Source of the DNA: Deltaproteobacteria bacterium | GTDB lineage: Bacteria > Myxococcota_A > UBA9042 > DTJE01 | NCBI GenBank assembly: GCA_013151875.1 | Contig: JAADHL010000188.1 | Span: forward strand, 1-6,127 | Reading direction: 5' to 3' | DNA: 6,127 bases | Shown: positions 6,053 through 6,127 of the stretch, in pieces | How positions within the stretch are numbered: the first letter of the stretch is position 1 | Layout of the letters: each line of letters begins with the position of its first letter | The notes under the pieces: model-generated | The model's database searches: none | What the model was told of the DNA's origin: nothing | Seen by the model: the letters and a program-made list of their open reading frames with translations, nothing else | Position numbers and translations under genes: made by a program

Positions 6053-6127
6053 GCACTAATATCGGGATGATTGCGAAGAGCTTCACCAACCGTAGGCGCT
6101 TTAGGCGACACAGTCAGGGCAAAAATA
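6050..6127. other. Unassigned sequence abutting the broken ketosynthase
   Basis: About 78 bases that should encode the stretch just before the ketosynthase nucleophile but do not resemble it in any frame. GC is about 49%, below the neighbouring genes. One minus-strand frame stays open to the edge, ending in PTVGEALRNHPDISACA, and could be a C-terminus of another protein, a rearranged ketosynthase N-terminus (its VSPKAP loosely recalls VSPLG) or chance. The other two minus frames contain stops. A 6-base direct repeat TAGGCG (6093-6098, 6102-6107) is present. No terminal inverted repeat can be judged because only one edge is visible. Confidence 0.5.

Noticed and set aside
5306..6070. 254-codon plus-strand open frame
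   Set aside because: It is an exact antisense shadow of the right ketosynthase, whose catalytic His and Lys motifs are clear.
6050..6127. Group II intron or named insertion sequence at the right edge
   Set aside because: A GTGCG string is present, but in the wrong position for an intron 5' end relative to the ketosynthase exon, and one edge of 78 bases is not enough to name an element.
1..6127. CRISPR array, tRNA or rRNA
   Set aside because: No regularly spaced repeats and no cloverleaf or rRNA-like stretch were seen; almost all of the window is coding.

Overview
This GC-rich (roughly 60%) bacterial window carries part of a lipid or polyene biosynthesis cluster. The organism is Gram-negative: it encodes a LolA-type periplasmic lipoprotein carrier and a second lipoprotein with a signal peptide and lipobox. 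GTG starts and 4-7 base gene overlaps are common. The taxon cannot be fixed from the sequence; a Desulfobacterota-like or other anaerobic lineage is my guess, because two oxygen-sensitive radical SAM enzymes sit among fatty-acid-type genes.

Layout: two operons diverge from a control region at 2993-3190. Leftward on the minus strand run radical SAM protein A (2992-1784), radical SAM protein B (1787-789) and a FabF-like ketosynthase (795 to beyond base 1). Each start overlaps the preceding stop. Rightward on the plus strand run a FabG-type 3-oxoacyl-ACP reductase (3191-3934), a LolA-like protein (3931-4575) and a DUF3261-like lipoprotein (4572-5294), joined by two GTGA overlaps. A second ketosynthase converges from the right (minus strand, ending at 5318). 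Its sequence resembles aryl-polyene ketosynthases, but its reading frame breaks beside the active-site cysteine, about 75 bases before the window edge.

How the genes fit together: ketosynthases extend an ACP-bound chain and the FabG-like enzyme reduces the beta-keto group. The LolA-like and lipoprotein genes are typical partners in aryl polyene clusters, where the product goes to the outer membrane. What an ordinary aryl polyene cluster lacks is the pair of divergent paralogous radical SAM proteins. Radical SAM plus FabF/FabG-like genes recall the candidate ladderane loci of anammox bacteria. The best reading is an aryl-polyene or ladderane-related pathway whose acyl chain is modified by radical chemistry. 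No product can be assigned from this window, and the ACP, dehydratase, thioesterase and exporter genes would have to lie outside it.
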